A DNA stretch of 64,000 nucleotides from an uncultured Lachnospiraceae bacterium (GTDB taxonomy: Bacteria; Bacillota; Clostridia; Lachnospirales; Lachnospiraceae), in NCBI GenBank assembly GCA_902789665.1, contig CADAOY010000001.1:310001-374000 (forward strand), written 5' to 3'. Of the stretch, positions 49,561-58,901 are shown piece after piece; the first letter of the stretch is position 1, and every line of letters begins with the position of its first letter. Below the pieces are notes generated by a model that searched no databases, was not told the origin of the DNA, and saw nothing but the letters and a program-made list of their open reading frames with translations. The position numbers and the translations under genes were made by a program.

Positions 49561-49752
49561 ATGGACATAGCAGCTTTATCAATGAATATGGCTCAGAGCA
49601 ATGTAATGCAGGCAGTGAGCGCTAAGATGCTTAGTAATGCAATGGATATGGCGGATGTAGCCGGAGATGCTATCACTTCTATGATTGACAGTTCAGCAAT
49701 GGAATTATCAGTTAATCCTAGTGTTGGTGCTAATTTCGATGTGATGGTATAA
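49561..49752 (+). CDS. YjfB-family small protein
   Basis: The 63-aa protein MDIAALSMNMAQSNVMQAV... matches the YjfB putative motility protein family: an N-terminal MDIAALS motif, a helix, and a short C-terminal tail. No flagellar genes lie in the window. It has a clear GGAGGGAAG site and a terminator. The role is not established. Confidence 0.85.
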   Translation: MDIAALSMNMAQSNVMQAVSAKMLSNAMDMADVAGDAITSMIDSSAMELSVNPSVGANFDVMV

Positions 49753-49778
49753 CGAATAATTTGACTAATGAAAACAAT

Positions 49779-49810
49779 AAAAGAGTGGCTTGTGACGGCC
49801 ACTCTTTTTC
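49779..49810. terminator. Terminator between YjfB and mrp
   Basis: AGAGTGGC (49782-49789) and complement (49798-49805) form the stem, followed by TTTT. It lies between convergent genes. Confidence 0.85.
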
Positions 49811-49834
49811 TGTGTTTTAAATTGGTTTTAATTA

Positions 49835-50656
49835 TCAGATTTTTTCAAGTTCATCAGCAAACTTCTCTAAATAATCTCCCTCGAATAATTCGATAAGACC
49901 TTTATCGCACTGTGCTGCGAGTTCAGGATTGATTGGAAGTTTGGCAATATTCTTAATGTCGTACTTGGCGGCAATATCTTCGATATGGCTTTCACCGTAA
50001 ATCTTATGCTCCTTGCCACAGTCAGGACATTTGAAATATGACATATTCTCGACAATTCCAAGTACAGGAATGCTCATTAAATTAGCCATCTTAACAGCCT
50101 TTTCAACGATCATTGAAACCAGTTCCTGAGGAGAGGTTACAATTACGATTCCGTTAACAGGAATAGACTGGAATACTGTAAGAGGTACATCGCCTGTTCC
50201 AGGAGGCATATCGATGAAGAGATAATCTTCATTCTCCCAGATAACATCTGTCCAGAACTGCTTAACTGTTCCTGCAATAACAGGGCCACGCCATACAACA
50301 GGATCAGCTGGATTCTCCAGGAACATATTTACAGATACGATATCTGTGCCAAATTTGGACTTGGCTGGATAGATACCAAGTTCTGAACCTGTAGCCTTCT
50401 CATTGATACCAAAGATCTTTGGAATTGAAGGTCCTGTAATATCAGCATCGAGGATACCGCAGTGCTTATCACGGCGCTGCATGGTTACTGTAAGCATTGA
50501 TGTAACAAGTGACTTACCAACTCCTCCCTTACCTGATACAACTGCGATTACTTTTTTGATGTGAGAGAGGTTATTAGGTTCCTCAATCAAACTTTCAGGC
50601 TGTCTGCTTGCACAGTCAGCACCGCAACTACTACAATCATGTGTACATTCGTCCAT
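49835..50656 (-). CDS. mrp: Mrp/NBP35-type Fe-S cluster carrier ATPase
   Basis: The start is the ATG at 50656, preceded by AAAGGAGAG. A longer frame reads into a G-rich repeat and is rejected. The 273-aa protein opens with four clustered cysteines (C4, C8, C11, C15), then a deviant Walker A KGGVGKS and YLFIDMPPGTGD. A CPDCG pair near the C-terminus is the usual CxxC cluster site of the dimer interface. The protein probably assembles or transfers 4Fe-4S clusters. Its leader contains a G-quadruplex-capable repeat. Confidence 0.93.
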   Translation of the reverse strand: MDECTHDCSSCGADCASRQPESLIEEPNNLSHIKKVIAVVSGKGGVGKSLVTSMLTVTMQRRDKHCGILDADITGPSIPKIFGINEKATGSELGIYPAKSKFGTDIVSVNMFLENPADPVVWRGPVIAGTVKQFWTDVIWENEDYLFIDMPPGTGDVPLTVFQSIPVNGIVIVTSPQELVSMIVEKAVKMANLMSIPVLGIVENMSYFKCPDCGKEHKIYGESHIEDIAAKYDIKNIAKLPINPELAAQCDKGLIELFEGDYLEKFADELEKI

Positions 50657-50671
50657 GTGTTTCTCTCCTTT

Positions 50672-50698
50672 GCCGCCCACACCCCGGCACCCCACCCA
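50672..50698 (-). repeat. G-quadruplex-capable repeat copy in the mrp leader
   Basis: This 27-bp copy is identical to 38894-38920. On the minus strand it is the sense of the mrp leader and lies just ahead of the ribosome site (15-45 nt before the ATG). A folded quadruplex could affect translation. The rest of 50657-50771 holds a GC-rich hairpin (about 50744-50765) of uncertain role. Confidence 0.8.
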
Positions 50699-50771
50699 GG
50701 AAGTACCTGCAAGCCTGGAGTGTAAGCATTTATTTTTTATATTTTCCGCTCGCGCTGCGACGCGCGTTTGT

Positions 50772-51866
50772 TTACTTTAAGTACTCTTTAATAGTCTTAA
50801 TTAATCCTTCATTATGCTCATGCTCCATGAAGCAGAATCTGAAGAAGGTATCATCCAGAGTCTGGAAGGTCTGACAGTCTCTTATCATATAGCCCTTCTT
50901 AATGCATATGTCGAATAAATCCGCCGAGCTGTAATTGCTGTCATGGATATGACATAAAATAAAATTGGCATATGGCTTATATACTGTAAGCTTCTTAAGC
51001 TGACTTAACTCATTATATACGAATTCGCGTTCTTTGTGAATGTAATTACTGCTTTTCTCGATATATTCCTTATCTTCCAAAAGAAGAGGAACACCGCATT
51101 CGGCAAGAGAGTTAACGCTCCATGGGTCCTGAGAAGAAAGAATTGCCGCTCTTAAGTTCTCATCCGAGCAGATTGCATATCCAAAACGAAGACCAGGGGA
51201 TGCGAAGAACTTGCTGATGCCTCTTAAAACGATAAGATTTTTATATTTCTCACATAACGGTATACTGCTATATACCTTAACGTCCGGTGTAAACTCGATA
51301 TAGGTTTCATCCACTAAAACAAAGGCATTTTTTTGAACAGCCTTATCAAGAATCTTTATCATCATATCCCTGTCAATCAGGGTAGATGTAGGATTGTTAG
51401 GATTACAGGTGATGAGCATCTTTGTATCACCATCAAATAAATCATCTATCTGATCTTCTTTAAGGATAAAATCATTCTCTTTCTTAAGTGAAGCGTACTT
51501 GCATTTAGAACCAATTTTCTCAAGAGAATTGGCATATTCTGAATATGCAGGAGCTATAATTGTAGCATTTCCCGGGTTAACAGCTCTGATACTTAAGTTA
51601 ATAAGTTCCGATGTACCGTTACCCACGATAATATTCTCATATGGAGTATTCACATATTCAGAAAGGTGCTTTCTTAAACTGACGTAATCCCTGTCAGGGT
51701 AGGCGGTTATTTTATCAAGAAGATTAGGCATCTTTTGTAAAAAATTCCCGGACAGGCCCAAAGGATTAACATTAGCTCCAAATTTAATGATGGAATTAAT
51801 ATCTATATTGTATATTTCAGCGATTCGTTCAATATCGCTTCCATGAAAAATTTCTTTTTTATTCAT
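50772..51866 (-). CDS. CobD-like PLP-dependent aminotransferase/decarboxylase
   Basis: The start is set at the ATG at 51866 (an adjacent ATG is at 51869); further upstream in-frame starts lack homology. The 364-aa fold-type-I enzyme has HGSDIERIA and FGANVNPLG, typical of threonine-phosphate decarboxylase (CobD) and close HisC relatives. The PLP lysine is in RGISKFFASPGLRFGYA, and ITCNPNNPTS is the N-terminal cofactor loop. CobD would make the aminopropanol arm of cobalamin, but no other cobalamin genes are near, so HisC-type activity is an alternative. Confidence 0.85.
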   Translation of the reverse strand: MNKKEIFHGSDIERIAEIYNIDINSIIKFGANVNPLGLSGNFLQKMPNLLDKITAYPDRDYVSLRKHLSEYVNTPYENIIVGNGTSELINLSIRAVNPGNATIIAPAYSEYANSLEKIGSKCKYASLKKENDFILKEDQIDDLFDGDTKMLITCNPNNPTSTLIDRDMMIKILDKAVQKNAFVLVDETYIEFTPDVKVYSSIPLCEKYKNLIVLRGISKFFASPGLRFGYAICSDENLRAAILSSQDPWSVNSLAECGVPLLLEDKEYIEKSSNYIHKEREFVYNELSQLKKLTVYKPYANFILCHIHDSNYSSADLFDICIKKGYMIRDCQTFQTLDDTFFRFCFMEHEHNEGLIKTIKEYLK

Positions 51867-51888
51867 CATATATACCTGTGTTCTTTTG

Positions 51889-51918
51889 TTGATAATTACC
51901 CCTGTTTTATGGTAAAAT
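51889..51918 (+). promoter_or_regulatory. Promoter of the DUF5717-like operon
   Basis: TTGATA (51889-51894), 18 bp, then TAAAAT (51913-51918) preceded by TGG (extended -10). The leader is about 105 nt long. Confidence 0.55.
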
Positions 51919-52028
51919 ATACAAAGGTTTTTTGTGTTTGATGGCAAGTTAAATGCCTTAAATCATTATATAACATCGAACGCAAAAATCAACACTTAAA
52001 GTAACCTGATAGGAATGAGGAGAGAGTT

Positions 52029-55000
52029 TTGAGAAATATCGTTCAATCCATGATAGAAGATAATTATGATTTTTCTGATCGTACACCGGGTCTCGAATTC
52101 TCTTGTGGAAGCATAGAACTGGATTTCTTATCAGAGGCTAAGAAGAGTGGCGAATTCAATATTATCAACACATCTGATACCCCTATGGAGGGGTATATCT
52201 ATGTTACAGGCTCAAGGATGTACTTAACTTCAGATTATTTCAAGGGAATGGAGTCAGTATGTTCTTTTACCTTTGATTCCACCGGTATGGCTGAAGGTGA
52301 TGAAATCGAAGGAGAGTTCCAGATTGTATCCAATAAAGGTGAATATGTAATTCCATATAAGGCACATATGTCTGGCTCTTATATCGATTCTACCAAGGGA
52401 GAGATTCGTAATCTGTTCCATTTTGCCAATCTGGCTGCAGATAATTTTGACGAGGCTGTAACTGTTTTCTATTCTCCGGAGTTTATTAATCTTCTTAAAG
52501 GACCGGATGCAAGATATCTTGGAATGTACAGGGCATTATCATCAAGAAGATATAATGAGCAGTATGTGGATGAGTTTTTGGTTGGAATCAGAAAGAAGTC
52601 CAGAGTATCTTTATCTTCAAGCGTATCAAAGATTAATCTTAATACTGTTATGGATACAAAAGGCGAGTTTAAGATCTACGCTTCTACTTATGGTGCAACA
52701 GGATTTAAGGTTTATGCTGACGACCTTCAGATTGTTACCGAGAAGACTGAATATCGCATAAATGATTATGAAGACAGGGAATGTGTTGTAAGATATGAGA
52801 TTAATAAAGAAGCCCTGCATACAGGCTTTAATTATCTTAATATTCATGTAGAACATTACAATGGGGATATCATTATTCCGGTTGTAATTAATAATAAAGC
52901 AATCGATATTACATCAACATCCGAGTATTACACAAAGAAGATAATAATGGATATTGAGCGTGCCTATGTTCTTTATGAGATAGGTAAAATGGAACTCGGG
53001 GATTTTGCCAAGAAGATTACCAATTATGCGGTAATGTTAAGAGGTGATAAAATCTCCGAATTGTGGTCAGCCCTTCTTAAAATTCAGGTATTAATTGCTG
53101 AGGACAGAGTAAAGGATGCGAGATATTCTTTGGAGAAGGTTGGACCTGAGATTGACAGCTTCAAGGCAGGAGAAGAGATATATGCATATTATCTTTACTT
53201 AACTGCAATGGCAGACAGAAGCACATCATATGTGGACAAGGCGGCGCACAAGGTTAAGAAGGTATATCACAGAAATAAGGATAATACCATAATCGCTTAT
53301 GTGCATATGTTCCTGCAGGAAGAATATGCAGTTAAGAAAGATAAGAAATATGAATTTATAAAAGAAGAATATTACTTAGGCGTAAGTTCCCCATTATTCC
53401 TAGCGCAGGCGCTTAATCTTGCCAAGGCTAATCCGGCTTTGGTGACTGAGCTTGGGGACTTCGAAAGAAGTCTTGTGAGATTTGCACTTAAGTATGATGC
53501 GATTGATGAGAGAATCGCAGAGAGAATTGATTTTCTTGCCAACAGGGACAGGACTTTTGACAGAACGATTTATAATGCGCTGGTTTATATTTATAACAAG
53601 AATCCAAACAAGATGGCATTATCATCTATCTGTTCGTACCTTATGAAGGGTAATAAGGTTGGCAGGGATGATTTCAGATGGTATGAAAAGGCAGTAGAAG
53701 AAGACATCAGATTGACAAGGCTTTATGAGTTTTATATGTACTCACTTCCGATGGATGAGAATATAGAACTTAAGCAGATTATCATGATGTATTTCACATA
53801 CAAGAACAGTCTTGGATATGAGAAGCAGTCTTATCTTATACGCAAGGTTATGGATAATAAGGACAAGTATCCGGATATTGCCCTTAATTTCTTGGAGGGA
53901 ATCGAGAGATTCCTTAAAGATCAGCTTAACGAGGGACATATTAATTCGTCACTTGCAAGATTATACAGGGATTATATTACAACGAACATGATTAATGAGG
54001 ATAATATTGAGAGGGCTGTGCCGCTTATCTTCATGCATGAGATTGAGGTAACCAATCCTAAGGCTTCCATGGTTATTATTATTCATGGCAAGGCAAGTAA
54101 GGAATTCCAGGCAAGAATCATTGACGGTAAGGCATATCTTCCGATATACAGCAGGGATTACTGCATCGTTTTGGAAGATGACAGACATAACAGATATGTG
54201 GACAATGAGCATATCAAAGTTAAGAAAGTAATTGATGATGAACAGTTAATTACTTATGTGAGAAGTTTTGATACCAAGGGTATGGGACCTTGTATCTACT
54301 TCAGCGAAGAAGGCAATAATGATGATGCAATAGATGAGCAGAATCTGGTTTATTATGAAAGATTATATGATTCAGACAGAGTGGTTAAATCCTATCATGA
54401 TGAACTGATGGTCAAGCTGATTAAATATTATCATTCCATTGATGACATAAAGAATCTCGACGAGCTTCTGGCTGACCCTGACATGAGTGTAATATCTCCA
54501 TCCGACAGGGGAGATTTGATTCAGATCATGGTATCTCTTGGTATGTATGATGAGGCCTTTAAATATGTATGTGAATATGGACCTTATCATGTGGAAGATA
54601 AGACAATATTAAGGCTTTGTTCAAGACTTCTTGAAAGAAGGGATTTTGATGAAGATCCTTATCTTGTGGATTTAAGTGGTTATATCTACAGAAAAGATAA
54701 ATATGATCAGAATATTCTTACATATCTTGTTAAGAACATGGATGGAACAACTGCGGATTTAAGAGTGCTTTATGAAGTAAGTAAAGAGTTCCAGGTTGAG
54801 ACATTTCCGCTGCTTGAGAAGATATTAATGCAGTTCTTATTCAGCGGAATATATTCATCTTCCAAGATGTTATATTTTGAAGAATATGTTCATTTGAACG
54901 GAAGTGCTGATTTGCAGAAGGCTTTCCTTGCAAGTTCTGCATATGAGTATTTCGTAAAAGAGGGCATGATTAATGATGACATTTTTGCCCATATAGAAGG

Positions 55001-55577
55001 TTTCCTTGCTGATGGCGAAGAGATGCCAAGAGTATGTAAGCTGGCGCTTCTTCAGTTCCTTAGCGACAAGGATAAAACTCTTCTTAATGAGGAACTTGTT
55101 ACAAGACTTATTGAAGAAGAAATCAGAAATGACAGATGCTTCCCATTCTTTATGGAATATATATCCATGGTTCCGGGACTGCTTAAGTTTACGGACAGGG
55201 CTTTTGTCCAGTATAAGGGTGATAACAGAAGCAGGGTAATAATTCATTATTCAATTGAAAGAGAAGCTGATAAGGAGAATGAGTATCACAGAGATGAAAT
55301 GGTAAATCTTTATGGCGGAATATTCGTCAGTGATTTTATCCTGTTCTCAGATGAAGCAATTCAGTATTACATTACTGAGGAACTTAATAATAAAGAGATG
55401 CTTACACAAAGTTCAGTGCTTCGTCAAAAAGATGATGCAGCGAGCAGCGTATCATGGAGATATTCACTTCTTAATGAGGCTGAGATAGCACGTAAGATGA
55501 ATGATTATACATATTCAGAAGAGATGCTTAAAGAGTATATTAAAAAAGATTATTTAACCAGAATGATATTCAAATAG
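52029..55577 (+). CDS. Large 1182-aa solenoid protein (DUF5717-like, TTG start)
   Basis: The TTG start at 52029 lies five to six bases after GAGGAGAG; the next Met would leave that site too far. The N-terminal 110 residues form a beta-rich Ig-like domain (SCGSIELDFL..., EYVIPYKAHM). Two such stretches follow, then many helical repeats (about 310-1000) of solenoid type, with a beta-rich insert near 690-790. The C-terminus contains another beta segment (VIIHYSIERE..., GGIFVSDFILFSDEAIQYYI). No signal peptide or membrane helix. I recall similar proteins catalogued as DUF5717, with no known function. It is the first gene of a four-gene unit. Confidence 0.8.
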   Translation: MRNIVQSMIEDNYDFSDRTPGLEFSCGSIELDFLSEAKKSGEFNIINTSDTPMEGYIYVTGSRMYLTSDYFKGMESVCSFTFDSTGMAEGDEIEGEFQIVSNKGEYVIPYKAHMSGSYIDSTKGEIRNLFHFANLAADNFDEAVTVFYSPEFINLLKGPDARYLGMYRALSSRRYNEQYVDEFLVGIRKKSRVSLSSSVSKINLNTVMDTKGEFKIYASTYGATGFKVYADDLQIVTEKTEYRINDYEDRECVVRYEINKEALHTGFNYLNIHVEHYNGDIIIPVVINNKAIDITSTSEYYTKKIIMDIERAYVLYEIGKMELGDFAKKITNYAVMLRGDKISELWSALLKIQVLIAEDRVKDARYSLEKVGPEIDSFKAGEEIYAYYLYLTAMADRSTSYVDKAAHKVKKVYHRNKDNTIIAYVHMFLQEEYAVKKDKKYEFIKEEYYLGVSSPLFLAQALNLAKANPALVTELGDFERSLVRFALKYDAIDERIAERIDFLANRDRTFDRTIYNALVYIYNKNPNKMALSSICSYLMKGNKVGRDDFRWYEKAVEEDIRLTRLYEFYMYSLPMDENIELKQIIMMYFTYKNSLGYEKQSYLIRKVMDNKDKYPDIALNFLEGIERFLKDQLNEGHINSSLARLYRDYITTNMINEDNIERAVPLIFMHEIEVTNPKASMVIIIHGKASKEFQARIIDGKAYLPIYSRDYCIVLEDDRHNRYVDNEHIKVKKVIDDEQLITYVRSFDTKGMGPCIYFSEEGNNDDAIDEQNLVYYERLYDSDRVVKSYHDELMVKLIKYYHSIDDIKNLDELLADPDMSVISPSDRGDLIQIMVSLGMYDEAFKYVCEYGPYHVEDKTILRLCSRLLERRDFDEDPYLVDLSGYIYRKDKYDQNILTYLVKNMDGTTADLRVLYEVSKEFQVETFPLLEKILMQFLFSGIYSSSKMLYFEEYVHLNGSADLQKAFLASSAYEYFVKEGMINDDIFAHIEGFLADGEEMPRVCKLALLQFLSDKDKTLLNEELVTRLIEEEIRNDRCFPFFMEYISMVPGLLKFTDRAFVQYKGDNRSRVIIHYSIEREADKENEYHRDEMVNLYGGIFVSDFILFSDEAIQYYITEELNNKEMLTQSSVLRQKDDAASSVSWRYSLLNEAEIARKMNDYTYSEEMLKEYIKKDYLTRMIFK

Positions 55578-55589
55578 GTTGGTAGGTAA

Positions 55590-56888
55590 ATGATATCAGA
55601 CAGTATCAAGGATGTATTTGACAAAATAAGTAAAGATAAATATGTGATTGGATACGATATTAATCCGGAGTTTGCGCAGATTTCATACTGCAGAATTGAT
55701 GAGCGTACTCCTGAGACATTAAGTACCATTACAGGTGCGGAGGAATTCAATATTCCGCTTGTTATCTTAAGACGCCGTTCAACAAAGGCGTGGGTGTTTG
55801 GTAATGAAGCCCTGGAAGCCGAGAAGGACAGGGATGGAGGTTTAATTAAGAATCTCTATGAAAGGGCCCTGGCAGATGAGAATATTAATGTTGACGGGGA
55901 AATCTACAGAGCGGAAGACCTGCTGCTTTTATTTATCAAAAAGAGTCTTGGACTGCTTTCAGTTATGACCACGCCTGAGAAGGTTATGGGCATATGCATT
56001 GCAACACCGAAGCTGGATGAAAGACTGGTTAATATTTTCCGTAAAGTCCCGAAACTCATTCAGGTACCAAATGACAAACTCGAAATGATGGACTATGAAG
56101 AAAGCTTCTTCTATTACATGGTGGGACAGGAAAGTGATTTGAGTAAGTATAATGTGCTGCTTTGTGATTCATCCCTTGGATATCTTAATATTTATTCATT
56201 AGAGAAGAATACTTTTGCAAAGCCTAATTTTGTAAGTGTCTTTGCAGATGAGCACAGGGATTTTAAATTTGAGGAAGTAAGTGAGTCTGTATATGAACTC
56301 AGGGACAGCAAGTTCCAGGAGATTGTATCAGGCTTTATGGAGAATAAAATTTACTCTTCAGTTTTCTTAATTGGAGACGGTCTTGCGGGAGACTGGCTTA
56401 AGAATTCAATTAAGTTTTTATGTAAGAACAGAAGAGTATTTAAGGGTAATAACTTGTTTAGCAAAGGCGCCTGCATAGCGGCTTTGGAGAAGGTGGTTCC
56501 ATCCAATTTCGAAGAGGATGTGGTTTACATGGGTAAAGGCAAACTCAAAATCGGAATCGGACTTAAGGTGAATACCGCCGGAAAAGATGAAGTAATTAAT
56601 GTGGTTCCTGCAGGACTTAACTGGTATGATGTTCACGGCCAGGCAGAGGTTATAATCAAGGATACCAATGTAATTAATATTTATATTGAAAGACCTAATG
56701 GAAAGCCGGGAGCAGTGGCGGAGTTCAAGCTTAAGGATTTTCCAATAAGAAATGGCAGAATCTCAAGGATACTTATGGACGTAACCATGACAAATGAGAA
56801 GATTGTGCATTTCAAGGCGCAGGATCTGGGATTTGGTGAGATATTCCCATCAACAGGAATGATATTCGAAGAAGATTTGGAAGTGTGA
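55590..56888 (+). CDS. Hsp70/actin-fold-like protein (DUF5716-like)
   Basis: The 432-aa protein follows the Hsp70 plan. The phosphate-1-like strand is YVIGYDINPEFAQISY (18-33), then IPLVILRRRSTKAWVFGNEA (55-74). The phosphate-2-like strand is VLLCDSSLGYL (189-199), and the adenosine-like segment is VFLIGDGLAGDWL (258-270), ending with NLFSKGACIAAL. Residues 376-420 (AEFKLKDFPIRNGR..., DVTM, AQDLGFGE) resemble the Hsp70 substrate-binding beta-sandwich. The Gly-rich DLGTT and DLGGGT signatures are not conserved, so ATP use is doubtful. The C-terminal lid is absent. Twelve bp separate it from the preceding gene. Confidence 0.78.
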   Translation: MISDSIKDVFDKISKDKYVIGYDINPEFAQISYCRIDERTPETLSTITGAEEFNIPLVILRRRSTKAWVFGNEALEAEKDRDGGLIKNLYERALADENINVDGEIYRAEDLLLLFIKKSLGLLSVMTTPEKVMGICIATPKLDERLVNIFRKVPKLIQVPNDKLEMMDYEESFFYYMVGQESDLSKYNVLLCDSSLGYLNIYSLEKNTFAKPNFVSVFADEHRDFKFEEVSESVYELRDSKFQEIVSGFMENKIYSSVFLIGDGLAGDWLKNSIKFLCKNRRVFKGNNLFSKGACIAALEKVVPSNFEEDVVYMGKGKLKIGIGLKVNTAGKDEVINVVPAGLNWYDVHGQAEVIIKDTNVINIYIERPNGKPGAVAEFKLKDFPIRNGRISRILMDVTMTNEKIVHFKAQDLGFGEIFPSTGMIFEEDLEV

Positions 56889-56892
56889 TACA

Positions 56893-57711
56893 ATGGCGGG
56901 TGTATATAAAAGTTTATACAGAAGAGCGAATAAGCCTTTTTATATAGACAGGGTTTCATTAAGAATTTATTCGGTGGAAGAACTGTGCTATATAATTACG
57001 GAGAATGCGGAACTTATTGAGAAGGATATTTTCTCCAGAGACCTTGCCATCTGGCTTGAGGGTGAGTGCGGCGCAAGAGAACTTGCAGCAGAGATAATAA
57101 AGCTCATTACAAGTGATGCGAGACTGGTTCAGTTTGTTAAGGTTATACTTGAATGCGCGCCTTACATATCTGATGAAGAGAAGAATGAAATCTATGAGAT
57201 AATCCGTGATATGGTTAGCTCAGATATTTATCACAGACGCAAAAGCCACGCCGACTTTTTCTTAAAGAAAGAAAGATTCATGCCGGCGATAAAGGAATAT
57301 GAACAGCTTATTGAGACTGTGGATGAAGAAGAGAAATTCTTCCTGGCAGAATTATATCATTCCCTTGGAATTGCAAAGGCGAGGCTTTTTATATTTAATG
57401 AGGCAGTAGATGCTTTTAATAAAGCTTATGAACTTGATGAAGATCCAAAGCACGAATATATGGCTAAGGCTGCAATGAGACTTTCCTTAAGTGAAAAGGA
57501 ATATCTGGCAAAAGTCTCTGTGGATGAAGCCAATACAAATATTATTAATCTTGAGGATGATTTATTTAAGATTAATAATGAATTTTTGGAAAGCGAAGAA
57601 TATAAAGAGCTGGTTAATGCCAAAGAGAATGCACAGTCAGTCAGTGATTATGAAGCATTTATTGATAAGAAGATTTATGACCTTAAGGAAGAGTACAGGC
57701 GTTTTGTATAG
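56893..57711 (+). CDS. TPR-like 272-aa protein
   Basis: This cytoplasmic protein has an N-terminal helical domain (about 15-110) and a TPR-like pair (about 130-190: FLAELYHSLGIAKARLFIFN and AVDAFNKAYELDED), followed by a charged C-terminal coiled segment. It starts four bases after the preceding stop with a weak ribosome site, so translation is likely coupled. As TPR proteins often bind chaperones, it may be a partner of the Hsp70-like protein. I do not recognise the family. Confidence 0.78.
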   Translation: MAGVYKSLYRRANKPFYIDRVSLRIYSVEELCYIITENAELIEKDIFSRDLAIWLEGECGARELAAEIIKLITSDARLVQFVKVILECAPYISDEEKNEIYEIIRDMVSSDIYHRRKSHADFFLKKERFMPAIKEYEQLIETVDEEEKFFLAELYHSLGIAKARLFIFNEAVDAFNKAYELDEDPKHEYMAKAAMRLSLSEKEYLAKVSVDEANTNIINLEDDLFKINNEFLESEEYKELVNAKENAQSVSDYEAFIDKKIYDLKEEYRRFV

Positions 57712-57718
57712 GTGATGT

Positions 57719-58879
57719 ATGGGGATTTTTTCAAAGTTTTTTTCGAAAAAAAAGAATGATGAATACTATGAGAATTCCAGCTTTTATCTGTCAGAAATAA
57801 TAGATAATGATGAGGACAGAAAGAAGTATATAGAAGGTATCATAAGCCAGATGAAGGCTTCCGGTGATGATATTGATTCTCTTTCAAGAGAGTATGATAA
57901 ACTGACATCACTGCTTGGTGATATTGAGCAGATTGATTCTTTCCCGAGGGATATCAAGGAAGACATTATGGGGTGCGCAAGAGCCCTTAATAATGTGGAG
58001 AATGTAAAGGCAACTCTGGATTCGAACCTGCCGTATCTGTCGGAGAGTGAATATGCAATCATGACAAAGATTGAACCTGATATGCCAAAGGCGTATAATC
58101 AGATTTTGGATGCTGAAAATTATCAGAAGAAAATCAGGTCTGATCTTCAGTATGTGGAATCCGAAAAGAATGCATATAAATTCAGGCTTCGTGAGATGGA
58201 GACAATGATATCCAACTTAGGTGGGGCGCTTATAATAATTACCATATGCTTCTTGACAGGTGTGGCAATAGAGATTATATTTGCTCTTATGCTTTCCTTT
58301 GATGTAAAGATTGCTTTCTTAATTACTGTTGCGGCAGCAGCGATTGGATATACCATTGTTGCCATAAAGGTAATGGAGAGACAGGAAGAAAAGCGTGTGA
58401 TAGAGCGTGACATAGCAAGGCTTGTCCAGCTTCATAATACAGTTAAAATAAGATATGTTAATAATACAAACTTGCTGGATTACTATTATATTAAGTATAA
58501 TGTTGCAAGTTCCTCTGAACTGGATGAAATCTGGAGCAGATATATTCAGGTCAGGGATGAAAGAATGAAGATGATGAAGACTCAGGAAGAGTGGGATTAT
58601 TACAGCAGGGAACTTAGTAATAAGCTAAGGCGGCTGCACATACAGGATCCTGAAGTCTGGAAATATCAGACCAATGCTTTATTGAATCCTAAAGAGATGG
58701 TTGAGGTAAGGCATCATCTTGTAGGTCAGAGGCAGGCGCTTCGTAAGAAGATGGATGAAAGTAAAGCCTATGCTCTGGCAGCAGAAGATGAACTTAAGAA
58801 ACTTCTGAAGGCATATCCTAAATATTCCACGGAAGTTATGACAATGATGGAAAAATATGAAAGTAAAGTAAGTATATAG
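57719..58879 (+). CDS. Two-TM coiled-coil 386-aa membrane protein
   Basis: The protein starts with a basic segment ([10 protein letters not shown]), then a helical region (about 30-165), two membrane helices (about 170-192 and 198-215, [20 protein letters not shown]) with a short loop, and a long coiled-coil C-terminus (about 220-380). Both ends should be cytoplasmic. It is the last gene of the operon, after GGTGATG, and probably tethers the soluble partners to the membrane. No family recognised. Confidence 0.78.
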   Translation: MGIFSKFFSKKKNDEYYENSSFYLSEIIDNDEDRKKYIEGIISQMKASGDDIDSLSREYDKLTSLLGDIEQIDSFPRDIKEDIMGCARALNNVENVKATLDSNLPYLSESEYAIMTKIEPDMPKAYNQILDAENYQKKIRSDLQYVESEKNAYKFRLREMETMISNLGGALIIITICFLTGVAIEIIFALMLSFDVKIAFLITVAAAAIGYTIVAIKVMERQEEKRVIERDIARLVQLHNTVKIRYVNNTNLLDYYYIKYNVASSSELDEIWSRYIQVRDERMKMMKTQEEWDYYSRELSNKLRRLHIQDPEVWKYQTNALLNPKEMVEVRHHLVGQRQALRKKMDESKAYALAAEDELKKLLKAYPKYSTEVMTMMEKYESKVSI

Positions 58880-58901
58880 GTTCAAAAATGGAGGATTAAG
58901 A

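Noticed and set aside
49561-49752. 63-aa protein as the missing RiPP precursor
   Set aside because: It matches the YjfB family and lies over 14 kb from the maturation genes with its own terminator; no GG-type leader site is evident.
50657-50695. N-terminal extension of Mrp (MGCRGVGGKGEKH)
   Set aside because: It is read from the repeat; the ATG at 50656 has a strong ribosome site and gives the normal N-terminus.
50772-51866. Cobalamin biosynthesis cluster
   Set aside because: Only the CobD-like gene is present; no other cob/cbi gene lies in the window.
51885-51918. Third copy of the TTTTGTTG promoter motif
   Set aside because: CTTTTGTTG occurs at about 51884-51891, but the downstream spacing and -10 differ from the two matched promoters.
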